Part shown: positions 1 to 6,530 of the stretch, in pieces
Numbering within the stretch: the first letter of the stretch is position 1
How the letters are laid out: each line of letters opens with the position of its first letter
DNA from: an uncultured Brevinema sp.
GTDB lineage: Bacteria; Spirochaetota; Brevinematia; Brevinematales; Brevinemataceae
Assembly (NCBI GenBank): GCA_947036575.1
Contig: CAMQSH010000080.1
Location: forward strand, 1-8,436
Reading direction: 5' to 3'
Length of the DNA stretch: 8,436 nt
Notes under the pieces: generated by a model
The model's input: the letters and a program-made list of their open reading frames with translations, nothing else
Told to the model about the DNA's origin: nothing
Databases searched by the model: none
Position numbers and translations under genes: made by a program

Positions 1-85
1 CATCTGTTACCAAACATTCAACTGTCATCAAAAATCAAACAAAAACAAAGAAAAATAAAATCATGTTATGCTTTCAAGAGAAAAA
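1..85 (-). other. Sequence after the polypurine tract; possible start of 3' LTR U3
   Basis: On the minus strand this AT-rich stretch follows the polypurine tract and should contain the start of U3. The usual TG does not directly follow the purine run. The first TG is at 76-75, where the strand reads TGAAAGCATAAC after an 8-9 nt T-rich gap. No 5' LTR is in the window for comparison, so the LTR edge is only a guess. No gene is visible. Confidence 0.3.
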
Positions 86-107
86 CCCTTTTTTCCTTTT
101 TTTTTTT
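86..107 (-). promoter_or_regulatory. Polypurine tract (plus-strand DNA primer site)
   Basis: On the minus strand there are 22 uninterrupted purines: eleven A, GG, six A, GGG. The run begins inside the env TAA stop codon. A retroviral polypurine tract resists RNase H and primes plus-strand DNA synthesis just upstream of U3, and the position between env and the expected 3' LTR fits that role. The TG expected at the U3 edge is not immediately adjacent, so the exact primer end is uncertain. Confidence 0.75.
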
Positions 108-2073
108 AAACACAAATGTACTCTTCATCTTGGAACGGTGGAGTATATTCAGGAGCGTGTGATTGCATGGCAATTTGGGCAAGAGTATGTGATACCGCTT
201 TATCTATTGACCGCGTAACCAAACCTCTGGCACACGGAATTATACAACATCCACACAAAAGTAGAAACGCAATTACGGTGGCCAGAGATACTAGGAGTGA
301 TGCCATCTCTGTTCTCCATTTACCAAACATGGAGTCAAACCATCCTGTAATGGAAGTATCTACTCCGGAGTTCCCTGCCAGCTCATCCCTCAATGATCTA
401 AGGCCTTCCAGTGCCTTAGTCACAGAGCCATCCGGGGCAGTGTTATTAGGAATGAACGTACAGCAAGCATCTCCGAACATTACGCAAACACCCCCTCTGT
501 CCGCCAATAACATGTCCAATGCCATCCTATTCTGCCATGCCATCAAAGAGGTGGCATCTAATTGCTCTGCCAGTCCCTTAAGGGCAGTGAGTGTGTGGTT
601 GACAAAACGCTGTTGATTGTAATAGATATAATTGATCCAATCCACATTTTTATTGATTGTAGGCCAAAGGACGATGGATTCGAAGCCTGCTGCTATTTGG
701 TTACGTGCCTTGAACTCATCTGGAATACCCCGCGGAACTCCAATACTATCAAGACGAATGTTTTTATCAAATGATCCAAGTGGAGCATCCCTCTTGACCC
801 TGCCCCCGTGTCTCTGGTCTGAGTTTGGCGCTTCTATCGGAGATTTCAACCTACCAATTGTGATGGGCAAAATTATCATCACTGGAGTGCAGGTTCCTGT
901 CCAATTGCGTGGCAGTGTCTGAACCATTCTCTCCTTACTGCCGCATGCCCACCAGACATCAGCCCTTGGTCGGGCATCAGGGTTAAACAAATTCAGACTG
1001 GGCCTGAAGGGTGATGACATTACAGCGGAGCTATTGTTACCCACAAAAGTAACCGTACCATTCTCAAACATCGTCCACGTGGACTCACAATATGGAAATC
1101 TACCTCTAATGGCTGATTCGTCTGATCTATGAGCCGTAAAACACTCGTAATTACCCTTTGCAAATTTACACGGTGGTGGCTGGCTAGGCTGTTTTGGAGA
1201 TGGAAAAAGTAAGCGTATGTCCGCGCACACATCTTTGCTTGTGTCGTCAGGTGTAGTATCTAATGTTAAGAGGCATTGCAGTCCATACTCTGAGTTTGTC
1301 GAATTCAGGGGGAATGGTGTCGTGACGAGAGTTGGTCTCGCTGTTGCACAGACATAGCAATCATCATGCGAATGTTGTCGAGCTGTATATTCGGCCCATC
1401 GGAGCCACCGGTTGTCATCTGTATGACCAGTTTTATACGCAACGGCATCTTCCTTCTGAAACCTTTGAATAATATCCAAGTTAGGACCGTCTAATGGTAG
1501 CGGAGTAACCTCTGTGTCTACATTAACATTTGGGAAACCCATCTTCAAAGAGCTGGAGAAATGCTCTCCCCAACTGTTGCTATCCGGACATTTAGATTTG
1601 TCTGAACACCCAGGAAGTATCTTAATATCGAATTGACCCAGTGTATCTGCCCCCATGGACTCAGTCCCAATATAGTACGACCCTTGGTCGTCTCGTTGTA
1701 CATTTTCAATGCTCACTATGACCTTATTACACTCGTGCCCCTCTCTTGTACATGAACGTTCCGATTGGTATTCTGTGGTGACTGACCATCGCTTTGCCCG
1801 CATATGGAATGGATTGTATTGCCCGTTACTGTCAGTATTTACAAAAACCTGAGACCATGTTTGGCATGGTGCGTCACATACATATTTTGGATCCTTTGTT
1901 CTAGCCATAGCCCACTGTCTCCCACAATAAGTGAGTTCACACACATCCAGTGGAAATGACACAGTTTGTCCTTCATTGAGTGAAACGGTGGCTGCCAATG
2001 TCTCTGGTATTAATAGTCCACAATATATTACCAGAACAGAAACGGGTAGTCTTCTTTTTCCCCGCTCCTCCAT
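106..2073 (-). CDS. env: Retroviral envelope glycoprotein, gamma-type (SU + TM)
   Basis: A 655-residue Env precursor that mediates receptor binding and membrane fusion. The start chosen is the ATG at 2073, in a perfect GCCACCATGG context and directly before the signal peptide; the frame is open upstream to 2154, but only from a GTG. Visible parts, numbered from this ATG: hydrophobic signal peptide about 9-27; cysteine-rich SU with an Ig V-like N-terminal region about 29-154; SU motif CYVC at 239-242 (CXXC, isomerase type); furin site RVKR 425-428; TM with CX6CC at 530-538, preceded by a heptad/immunosuppressive-like stretch; membrane anchor about 590-614; a short tail ending EEYICV, a YxxPhi-type endocytosis signal. 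Sequons are NST, NGT, NNSS and NWT in SU, and NHT and NNT in TM. CXXC plus CX6CC is the known signature of covalently linked gamma-type Env. The TM N-terminus after RVKR is polar, so any fusion peptide is probably internal. The frame is fully intact. Confidence 0.95.
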   Translation of the reverse strand: MEERGKRRLPVSVLVIYCGLLIPETLAATVSLNEGQTVSFPLDVCELTYCGRQWAMARTKDPKYVCDAPCQTWSQVFVNTDSNGQYNPFHMRAKRWSVTTEYQSERSCTREGHECNKVIVSIENVQRDDQGSYYIGTESMGADTLGQFDIKILPGCSDKSKCPDSNSWGEHFSSSLKMGFPNVNVDTEVTPLPLDGPNLDIIQRFQKEDAVAYKTGHTDDNRWLRWAEYTARQHSHDDCYVCATARPTLVTTPFPLNSTNSEYGLQCLLTLDTTPDDTSKDVCADIRLLFPSPKQPSQPPPCKFAKGNYECFTAHRSDESAIRGRFPYCESTWTMFENGTVTFVGNNSSAVMSSPFRPSLNLFNPDARPRADVWWACGSKERMVQTLPRNWTGTCTPVMIILPITIGRLKSPIEAPNSDQRHGGRVKRDAPLGSFDKNIRLDSIGVPRGIPDEFKARNQIAAGFESIVLWPTINKNVDWINYIYYNQQRFVNHTLTALKGLAEQLDATSLMAWQNRMALDMLLADRGGVCVMFGDACCTFIPNNTAPDGSVTKALEGLRSLRDELAGNSGVDTSITGWFDSMFGKWRTEMASLLVSLATVIAFLLLCGCCIIPCARGLVTRSIDKAVSHTLAQIAMQSHAPEYTPPFQDEEYICV

Positions 2074-2463
2074 GGTGGCTGAAAAAGGGGCCGTCCGTCT
2101 TAGATGAGGAAAACTGTGTGCGTTGTGAGACGAGGAGCAGCGTTCGTTGCACACTCACTCGTCTTGATTGTCTTGTTCTGGGCTTAGAGGGGTTGTCGTT
2201 GGGCTTTCTTCCAGTGGTCCTGTTGAGGGTTCCTCGATCAATGCTGGTACTCGTCTGCAGTGCTGGGCGTGGACCCAAGGTCCTTTTCCGGGAACCTTTA
2301 CCGCCGAGTGGGTGACCAGAAGGATTTGGACCGGTTTCGACCACCTCGGTGATTTCCACGACTTCCGTTTGTGCTCCTTCACCACCACCCAGTCTCCTGG
2401 TTTGAGCGTGTGGAGAAACCCCTTCGTCGGATGTGGTAGGGCCTCCTTCACCTGCTCGTGCAC
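1973..2463 (-). other. AUG-less overlapping ORF spanning the pol/env junction (possible spliced accessory exon)
   Basis: A third minus-strand frame stays open for about 160 codons across the pol tail and the first 100 nt of env, ending at TGA 1975-1973. It has no ATG anywhere, so it could only be expressed as a downstream exon. Its predicted product is Gly/Pro/Thr-rich, then strongly basic (for example GSRKR and RTRQSRR) before a short LLLV run. This loosely recalls arginine-rich RNA-binding regulators such as Rev/Rex, without demonstrable homology. Splicing from the donor at 8311 to the acceptor at 2464 would put it in frame with the leader uORF, giving a protein of about 178 residues. Long shadow frames also occur elsewhere in this element, so this may be chance. 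Confidence 0.2.
2079..2092 (-). promoter_or_regulatory. Candidate env splice acceptor
   Basis: The minus strand reads ACGGCCCCTTTTTCAG, then CCACC and the env ATG. This is a near-ideal pyrimidine tract plus CAG, with the exon boundary at 2079|2078, only five bases before ATG. Its phase matches the leader donor at 8312|8311, so the leader uORF would be joined in frame with env. Confidence 0.5.
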
Positions 2464-5400
2464 CTGTTGGAGAGTTTTGGACAAGGAAGAGCAATAAGCC
2501 AACATGCCGTCATCACTTTGTCCCAATGTTTTGACATCCCCGGTTAACGGGCCGATGCCTGTGTTCGGGGGGCGACCGAACAACACCTCATAAGGTGATA
2601 ACCCGTTTTTAGCACGCACCCGTGATCGCATGTACATAAGTACGACGGGAAGCGCTTGAGGCCAGCTGAGGCCTGTATCGAGACAACATTTAGTGAGTTT
2701 GTTCTTTAAAGTACCGTTTTCTCTCTCTACCGCTCCTGCACTTTGAGGATGGTAGACACAATGTCTCTTAAAATCAATACCGTAATACTTTCCGAGTTGA
2801 CTCATTGTTGTGTTGGCGAAATGTGTACCGTTATCACTAGTTATTTTTCGCGGTATTCCCCATCGCGGAATAATTTCTTTTATGAGCGCTTTCGCTACCG
2901 CAAAGGCATCAGCTTTTGACGTGGGAAAAGCTTCAACCCATTTGGAAAACATGTCCACGATTACCAGAACATATTTTTTCCCTTCGGCTGGTGTCAGTTC
3001 TATAAAATCCATCATCAGATGATCAAATGGACCGTTAGGTTCCGGATGGGCTGCTTGTTCTGTCTGTATGCCCCGGCCTATGTTACACTGAGCACACACC
3101 ATGCACCGCGAACAAAAATTTTTAGTGTAATTTGTGAATCCTTTGGTGAACCAATGTTGTTGTAGTGTGCTCACCATCCCTCCTTTTGACACATGGTCTT
3201 TCCCATGTGTCAACTTCGCATAGTAGGGAAAAAACCAGGCCGGCAAGCATGGCTTGCCGTCTGGAGCGCGCCAAACACCATCTTCTTTCTTACAGCCCTT
3301 ATGCTTCCATGCTAATGTTTCCTTTTGTGGAGCATGGGCCTGAATTTCCTGTAATGACAGTTCGCTGTCATATTCCGCATCTTTTTGTAATGCAGCTGCG
3401 GTCGTGGCAGGGGAATGTTTCCCTGCAGCGAACTTCGCAGCTGCATCAGCTAAAGCGTTGCCTTTTGACACATTGTCTGTATGGCCGGTATGTGCATCGC
3501 ATTTGACAACCGCTATCTGAGCTGGGAGCAAGATAGCATCCAACAGATCTGCAACCAGTTCAAAGTGAGTTATGTGTTTACCTGCTGATGTGAGGAAACC
3601 TCTCTGCTTCCACAATGTACCGAAGTCATGCACAACCCCAAAAGCATACCTGCTGTCTGTGTAAATCGTAACTCTCTTCCCTTTTGCATATTTACACGCC
3701 TGTGTTAACGCTACTAGTTCTGCCGCCTGAGCTGAATAGTTTGCCGGTAATCTTCCACTCTCTATTGTTTGATGCAATGTTACTACAGCATAGCCAACAC
3801 AATTCCCTCCCATATCCCCGCCCCGGGAGGCGGAGCCATCTACAAACAGTTCTTCATCTGCGTTGGGAATTGGTTGGTCCCTCAGGTCAATCCTAGGAGA
3901 ACAAACAATAGAAACAATAGCACAGCAATCATGTGGCTCTCCATCTCCTGGTATGGGAAGCAAAGTAGCAGGGTTTAACACGTTACATCGTTTCACTGTA
4001 ATGTTAGGCATGTTTAACAGTGTGTTATTATATCGCAGCCATCTTGCTGCTGATAGCCTGGATGTCTTCTGCTCTATCAGCAGGGCTGCAACTGCATGGG
4101 GAACCAATAGGGTTAAAGGCGCATAGCCTACAAAATCTCTAGAGGCCATCACCGCCTTTTCTGCCGCTGCTACTGCTTTCAGGCAGAGTGGTAGGCCTGC
4201 CGCTACCGGATCCAACCTGCTGGAGAAATAGGCTGTCGGCCTCAAGCGTCCCCCGTGGTCCTGTGTCAATACTGATGTCATGAAGTCCCCTTTTATGTCT
4301 ACCATTTGGGTGAATGGTTTAGTCGGGTTAGGAATGCCCAGAGTTGGTGCTGATGCCATGGTTGACTTCATTTCAACGAAAGCTGTTTCTGCTTCCGGAG
4401 TCCACTTTATGCGGCTGTTGGAGGTTAGACCAGGCCCGTGTGCGATTGCGCTCAACGGGCTCTCCAGTGTGCTGTAATCTTGAATAAACTGGCGACAGTA
4501 TGATGTCATACCTAGGAAACTCAACATGTGTTTCACAGTTACTGGTTTAGGTATATTCTGAATAGCAGTTACACGTGTTGAGGTAAGTTTCTTCTCTCCC
4601 GGGGTCAAAGCATGACCCAGGAAGGTTACCTCTCTCTTGCACCACTGGAGCTTCTTGCGACTGGCCTTGTGTCCTTTGTCATACAGGTGACGTAGTAGAG
4701 TCACTGTGTCTGCTTTACATGCCTGCTCAGAGGGAGAACACAACAACAGATCATCCACATATTGCAACACTACACTACCTTGTGGTAGTTCTAAATCTTC
4801 TAAGTCTGTTTGTAGTGCTGCATTGTAGATTGTTGGGGACTCACAGTACCCCTGGGGAAGTCTGGTCCACGTGTAGGTTTTTCCTTCGAAGGTAAAGGCA
4901 AACCAGAACTGGCTGTCTGGGTGTACCGGTACGCTAAAGAATGCATTTGATAGGTCGACCACTGAAAAATACTCAGTATCACCAGGAATTTGTGAGAGGA
5001 TGGTGTATGGATTAGGTACCACCGGCGCCCGTGGATGCACTGCGGCGTTCACTGCTTTCAGGTCCTGCACAAATCTCCATTCCACTGGCTCTCCCGGTGC
5101 TCTGATCTTTTTAACTGGGAAAATAGGTGTTCTGACAGGAGAGTTATTACATTCTACTATAACTCCTGCCTGGAGGAGTGACTCAAACACTGGTTTAATC
5201 CCTTCCGCTGCCTCTCTCTTGATTGGATACTGATGTGCACATGGTCTGAATGTTGATTTTGGTACCACCTCTACTGGTTGCATGTTCTTTATTAGACCTA
5301 CATCATACTTCCCCTGGGCCCAGAGTGCAGTAGGTAATGTGTCTAATTCCGGAATTATTTCTGATGACGTCATCATTTGTATAGCTTCATGTGAATTTGA

Positions 5401-6153
5401 ACCTTTGTTTTCCGCTATGGATATTGTTCTTTGTACAGTGACATGTGAACAGAGCGTCTGTTTGAATACCTTTTCCCCATTCACGTAATTTTGATGGGTG
5501 TCTTCCCTCCCCGTGGGCGTCCACTCTGTTGCCTCGCTACATGTTTTCACCCAGGGGCCCAAATCCCTCCACTGATCCTTTTGCCCTTTGGCTAGGGACA
5601 CGTGTGGGAATGAATAGGGTACATCAAATGGAGAAGGTCGCTCAAATCTGGAAACAGACGTTTCTGCATTCATGCTATTGGGATTTGATTTCAACGTTTG
5701 TGCCGTAATGAATTCCACAGTTGCCGCACATTTGGATCCTGACCAATACATTTCGTTCACCCCCAATCTTTCTAACTGTTTCTGTTTCTCTTCTTTACCA
5801 AACCACTTTTCTTCATACTCTATGTCTTGCCCTGTCGATATGTGTGCAATACAATGTAAATGTTGTGGATCCCTTAGCTGTGCCCCTGGGTCAGCTCTAT
5901 CGTTGGCCATATCTACCAATTGTTGATTTACTGCTCCAACGGCTGTGGGTATCAACTCGTACTGATAGATGTAGAGGGGGGTGTCTAGATTGTATTTTAC
6001 CATACAAAGACTCTCAGGTATACTTTTGGAAACTATCACACCGTCTGGTGTGGATTCTATGCACAGTCCTAGTTTACACATTAGATCTCGTCCTAATAAA
6101 TTGAGGGGAGCGCATTCCGACAGTAGGAACGGATGCCATCTAGGTCGACACAC
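2155..6153 (-). CDS. pol: Pol polyprotein: protease C-terminus, 2H-like domain, reverse transcriptase, RNase H, integrase
   Basis: A continuous frame of 1332 codons, numbered from the GTG at 6153. That is not an independent start: the product is expected as Gag-Pro-Pol. Domains in order: protease end with LLGRDLMCKLG (19-29); two-histidine domain about 85-210; RT about 270-560 with D400 and YVDD 465-468 as the catalytic triad; connection region; RNase H about 766-912 with D772, E812, D833 and D903; integrase with HHCC zinc site H983, H987, C1014, C1017, catalytic D1049, D1107, E1143 (exactly 35 residues between the last two), and a C-terminal GPY/F-like module (KPGDWVVVKEH... PRWSKPVQILLV) as in gammaretroviruses. 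All catalytic residues are present and there is no internal stop. The last about 30 residues are acidic and low complexity. The stop TGA at 2157-2155 is in the same frame as the region leading to env. The frame relation to the protease upstream is broken by one base. Confidence 0.95.
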   Translation of the reverse strand: MCRPRWHPFLLSECAPLNLLGRDLMCKLGLCIESTPDGVIVSKSIPESLCMVKYNLDTPLYIYQYELIPTAVGAVNQQLVDMANDRADPGAQLRDPQHLHCIAHISTGQDIEYEEKWFGKEEKQKQLERLGVNEMYWSGSKCAATVEFITAQTLKSNPNSMNAETSVSRFERPSPFDVPYSFPHVSLAKGQKDQWRDLGPWVKTCSEATEWTPTGREDTHQNYVNGEKVFKQTLCSHVTVQRTISIAENKGSNSHEAIQMMTSSEIIPELDTLPTALWAQGKYDVGLIKNMQPVEVVPKSTFRPCAHQYPIKREAAEGIKPVFESLLQAGVIVECNNSPVRTPIFPVKKIRAPGEPVEWRFVQDLKAVNAAVHPRAPVVPNPYTILSQIPGDTEYFSVVDLSNAFFSVPVHPDSQFWFAFTFEGKTYTWTRLPQGYCESPTIYNAALQTDLEDLELPQGSVVLQYVDDLLLCSPSEQACKADTVTLLRHLYDKGHKASRKKLQWCKREVTFLGHALTPGEKKLTSTRVTAIQNIPKPVTVKHMLSFLGMTSYCRQFIQDYSTLESPLSAIAHGPGLTSNSRIKWTPEAETAFVEMKSTMASAPTLGIPNPTKPFTQMVDIKGDFMTSVLTQDHGGRLRPTAYFSSRLDPVAAGLPLCLKAVAAAEKAVMASRDFVGYAPLTLLVPHAVAALLIEQKTSRLSAARWLRYNNTLLNMPNITVKRCNVLNPATLLPIPGDGEPHDCCAIVSIVCSPRIDLRDQPIPNADEELFVDGSASRGGDMGGNCVGYAVVTLHQTIESGRLPANYSAQAAELVALTQACKYAKGKRVTIYTDSRYAFGVVHDFGTLWKQRGFLTSAGKHITHFELVADLLDAILLPAQIAVVKCDAHTGHTDNVSKGNALADAAAKFAAGKHSPATTAAALQKDAEYDSELSLQEIQAHAPQKETLAWKHKGCKKEDGVWRAPDGKPCLPAWFFPYYAKLTHGKDHVSKGGMVSTLQQHWFTKGFTNYTKNFCSRCMVCAQCNIGRGIQTEQAAHPEPNGPFDHLMMDFIELTPAEGKKYVLVIVDMFSKWVEAFPTSKADAFAVAKALIKEIIPRWGIPRKITSDNGTHFANTTMSQLGKYYGIDFKRHCVYHPQSAGAVERENGTLKNKLTKCCLDTGLSWPQALPVVLMYMRSRVRAKNGLSPYEVLFGRPPNTGIGPLTGDVKTLGQSDDGMLAYCSSLSKTLQQVHEQVKEALPHPTKGFLHTLKPGDWVVVKEHKRKSWKSPRWSKPVQILLVTHSAVKVPGKGPWVHAQHCRRVPALIEEPSTGPLEESPTTTPLSPEQDNQDE
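2464..2492 (-). promoter_or_regulatory. Alternative splice acceptor in the 3' part of pol
   Basis: The minus strand shows a pyrimidine-rich stretch (CTCTTCCTTGTCC, then CTCC) ending in AACAG|GTG at 2464|2463, inside the integrase C-terminal coding region. This is the region where MLV-like viruses place their env acceptor. I find no ATG between it and the env ATG at 2073, a stretch of about 390 nt, so it could serve as an env acceptor, or as the acceptor for the overlapping ORF. Confidence 0.4.
5520..5901 (-). other. Domain between protease and RT resembling 2H phosphoesterases (LigT/AKAP7-like)
   Basis: Most gammaretroviral Pol proteins pass quickly from protease to RT. Here about 240 residues intervene. 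Within them, Pol residues 100-104 read HCIAH (followed by IS) and 184-187 read HVSL, preceded by hydrophobic beta-like stretches. The 2H phosphoesterase superfamily is defined by two H-x-[ST]-hydrophobic motifs about 80 residues apart; here the histidines H100 and H184 are 84 apart. The second motif PHVSLAKG fits well. The first has Ile102 where Thr/Ser is expected, unless H104-I-S106 is the true motif. From memory, related fish ERV Pol proteins carry HCT at the first site. Family members cleave cyclic or 2'-5' linked nucleotides, and several RNA viruses use them against host defence. A role here is inference only. Confidence 0.4.
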
Positions 6154-6527
6154 GTTAAAGGGACGGTGAATGGTTCTTTAACGATTACCCCCGCCGCGGT
6201 TAGAGAGCGTACTGTACGTCCGCTTAGTTTAACTTTAGGATTAAGTTTTTTCATCATAACCGAATTTGTTGCTCCTGAATCTACCAAGAATTCTATTTTG
6301 TTTCCCTCTATGTTTAACTCTATGGTGGGAAGTGTTTGCCATGGTGTTAGGTCTAAATAGGCATAGGTTCCTGGTGGGTAATATTTTTTTTCTAAATAGC
6401 TTATGGCTTGTGTAATTTGAGTGGATGCGGTGTCTAGTGCGATACTTTCCGTACACTGCTCCTCCTTTGATCCGGGACCTGGACACGTCTCCGCCTCTCC
6501 CTCCTTTCCTCGCCCCGGAGCCTGATG
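6093..6527 (-). CDS. pro: Retroviral aspartic protease, N-terminal part in the gag frame
   Basis: After the gag UGA the same frame stays open for 144 codons, to TAG at 6095-6093. Residues about 68-85 read TIELNIEGNKIEFLVDSGA, which matches the beta-strand plus catalytic D-S-G signature of retropepsins, with catalytic Asp83 (codon 6281-6279). The downstream flap-like segment (SLTAAGVIVKEPFTVPLTCVDLDG) follows. The last protease strand and helix (HPFLLSECAPLNLLGRDLM) are in the -1 frame, belonging to the pol frame from about 6135. The 67 residues before the protease core are purine-rich-coded and variable, comparable with the MLV Gag-Pro linker. Expression as Gag-Pro by readthrough is inferred. 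An intact protease needs a frame change between 6173 and 6095. Confidence 0.85.
   Translation of the reverse strand, partial: HQAPGRGKEGEAETCPGPGSKEEQCTESIALDTASTQITQAISYLEKKYYPPGTYAYLDLTPWQTLPTIELNIEGNKIEFLVDSGATNSVMMKKLNPKVKLSGRTVRSLTAAGVIVKEPFTVPLTCVDLDGIRSYCRNALPSIY
6135..6162 (-). other. Frame change inside protease: one-base loss or -1 slippery site CCCTTTA
   Basis: The 0 frame (gag-pro) and the pol frame overlap only from about 6173 to 6093. Minus-strand bases 6162-6156 form C CCT TTA in the 0 frame, a formal X XXY YYZ heptamer whose -1 slip leads straight into the pol frame. At 6137-6135, however, reading GATGGC then CAT joins LTCVDLDG to HPFLLSECAPLNLLGRD, a natural protease sequence, if one base (for example one C of GGCCAT) has been lost. 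The slipped product would instead contain NVCRPRW here, which looks unlike a beta strand. I favour a deletion or sequencing error. No strong stimulatory structure is evident 5-9 nt after the heptamer. Confidence 0.6.
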
Positions 6528-6530
6528 TCA
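6471..6530 (-). promoter_or_regulatory. Gag UGA readthrough element with downstream stem
   Basis: The gag stop is UGA followed by C (UGA CAU CAG), the four-base context generally regarded as the leakiest. After exactly 8 nt (CATCAGGC) comes TCCGGGGC at 6519-6512, able to pair over 8 bp, with one G-U, with GTCCCGGA at 6478-6471 across a purine-rich 33-nt loop. MLV uses UAG, an 8-nt spacer and a pseudoknot. A possible second stem is loop GTGTC with the downstream GACAC, which is weaker. Protease follows in the same frame. Confidence 0.6.

Noticed and set aside
116..616. Plus-strand ORF of 166 codons opposite the TM coding region
   Set aside because: It is opposite a clearly conserved TM sequence and shows no signal peptide, domain or regulatory signal of its own.
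2074..2154. 27-codon extension of Env upstream of the ATG at 2073
   Set aside because: It begins at a GTG directly after the pol stop and precedes a perfect Kozak ATG and the signal peptide. Most of it would be removed by splicing at 2079.
5520..5901. dUTPase between protease and RT
   Set aside because: The region lacks the conserved dUTPase motifs, such as the Gly-rich GRSS and uracil-binding hairpin patterns. The two-histidine pattern fits better.
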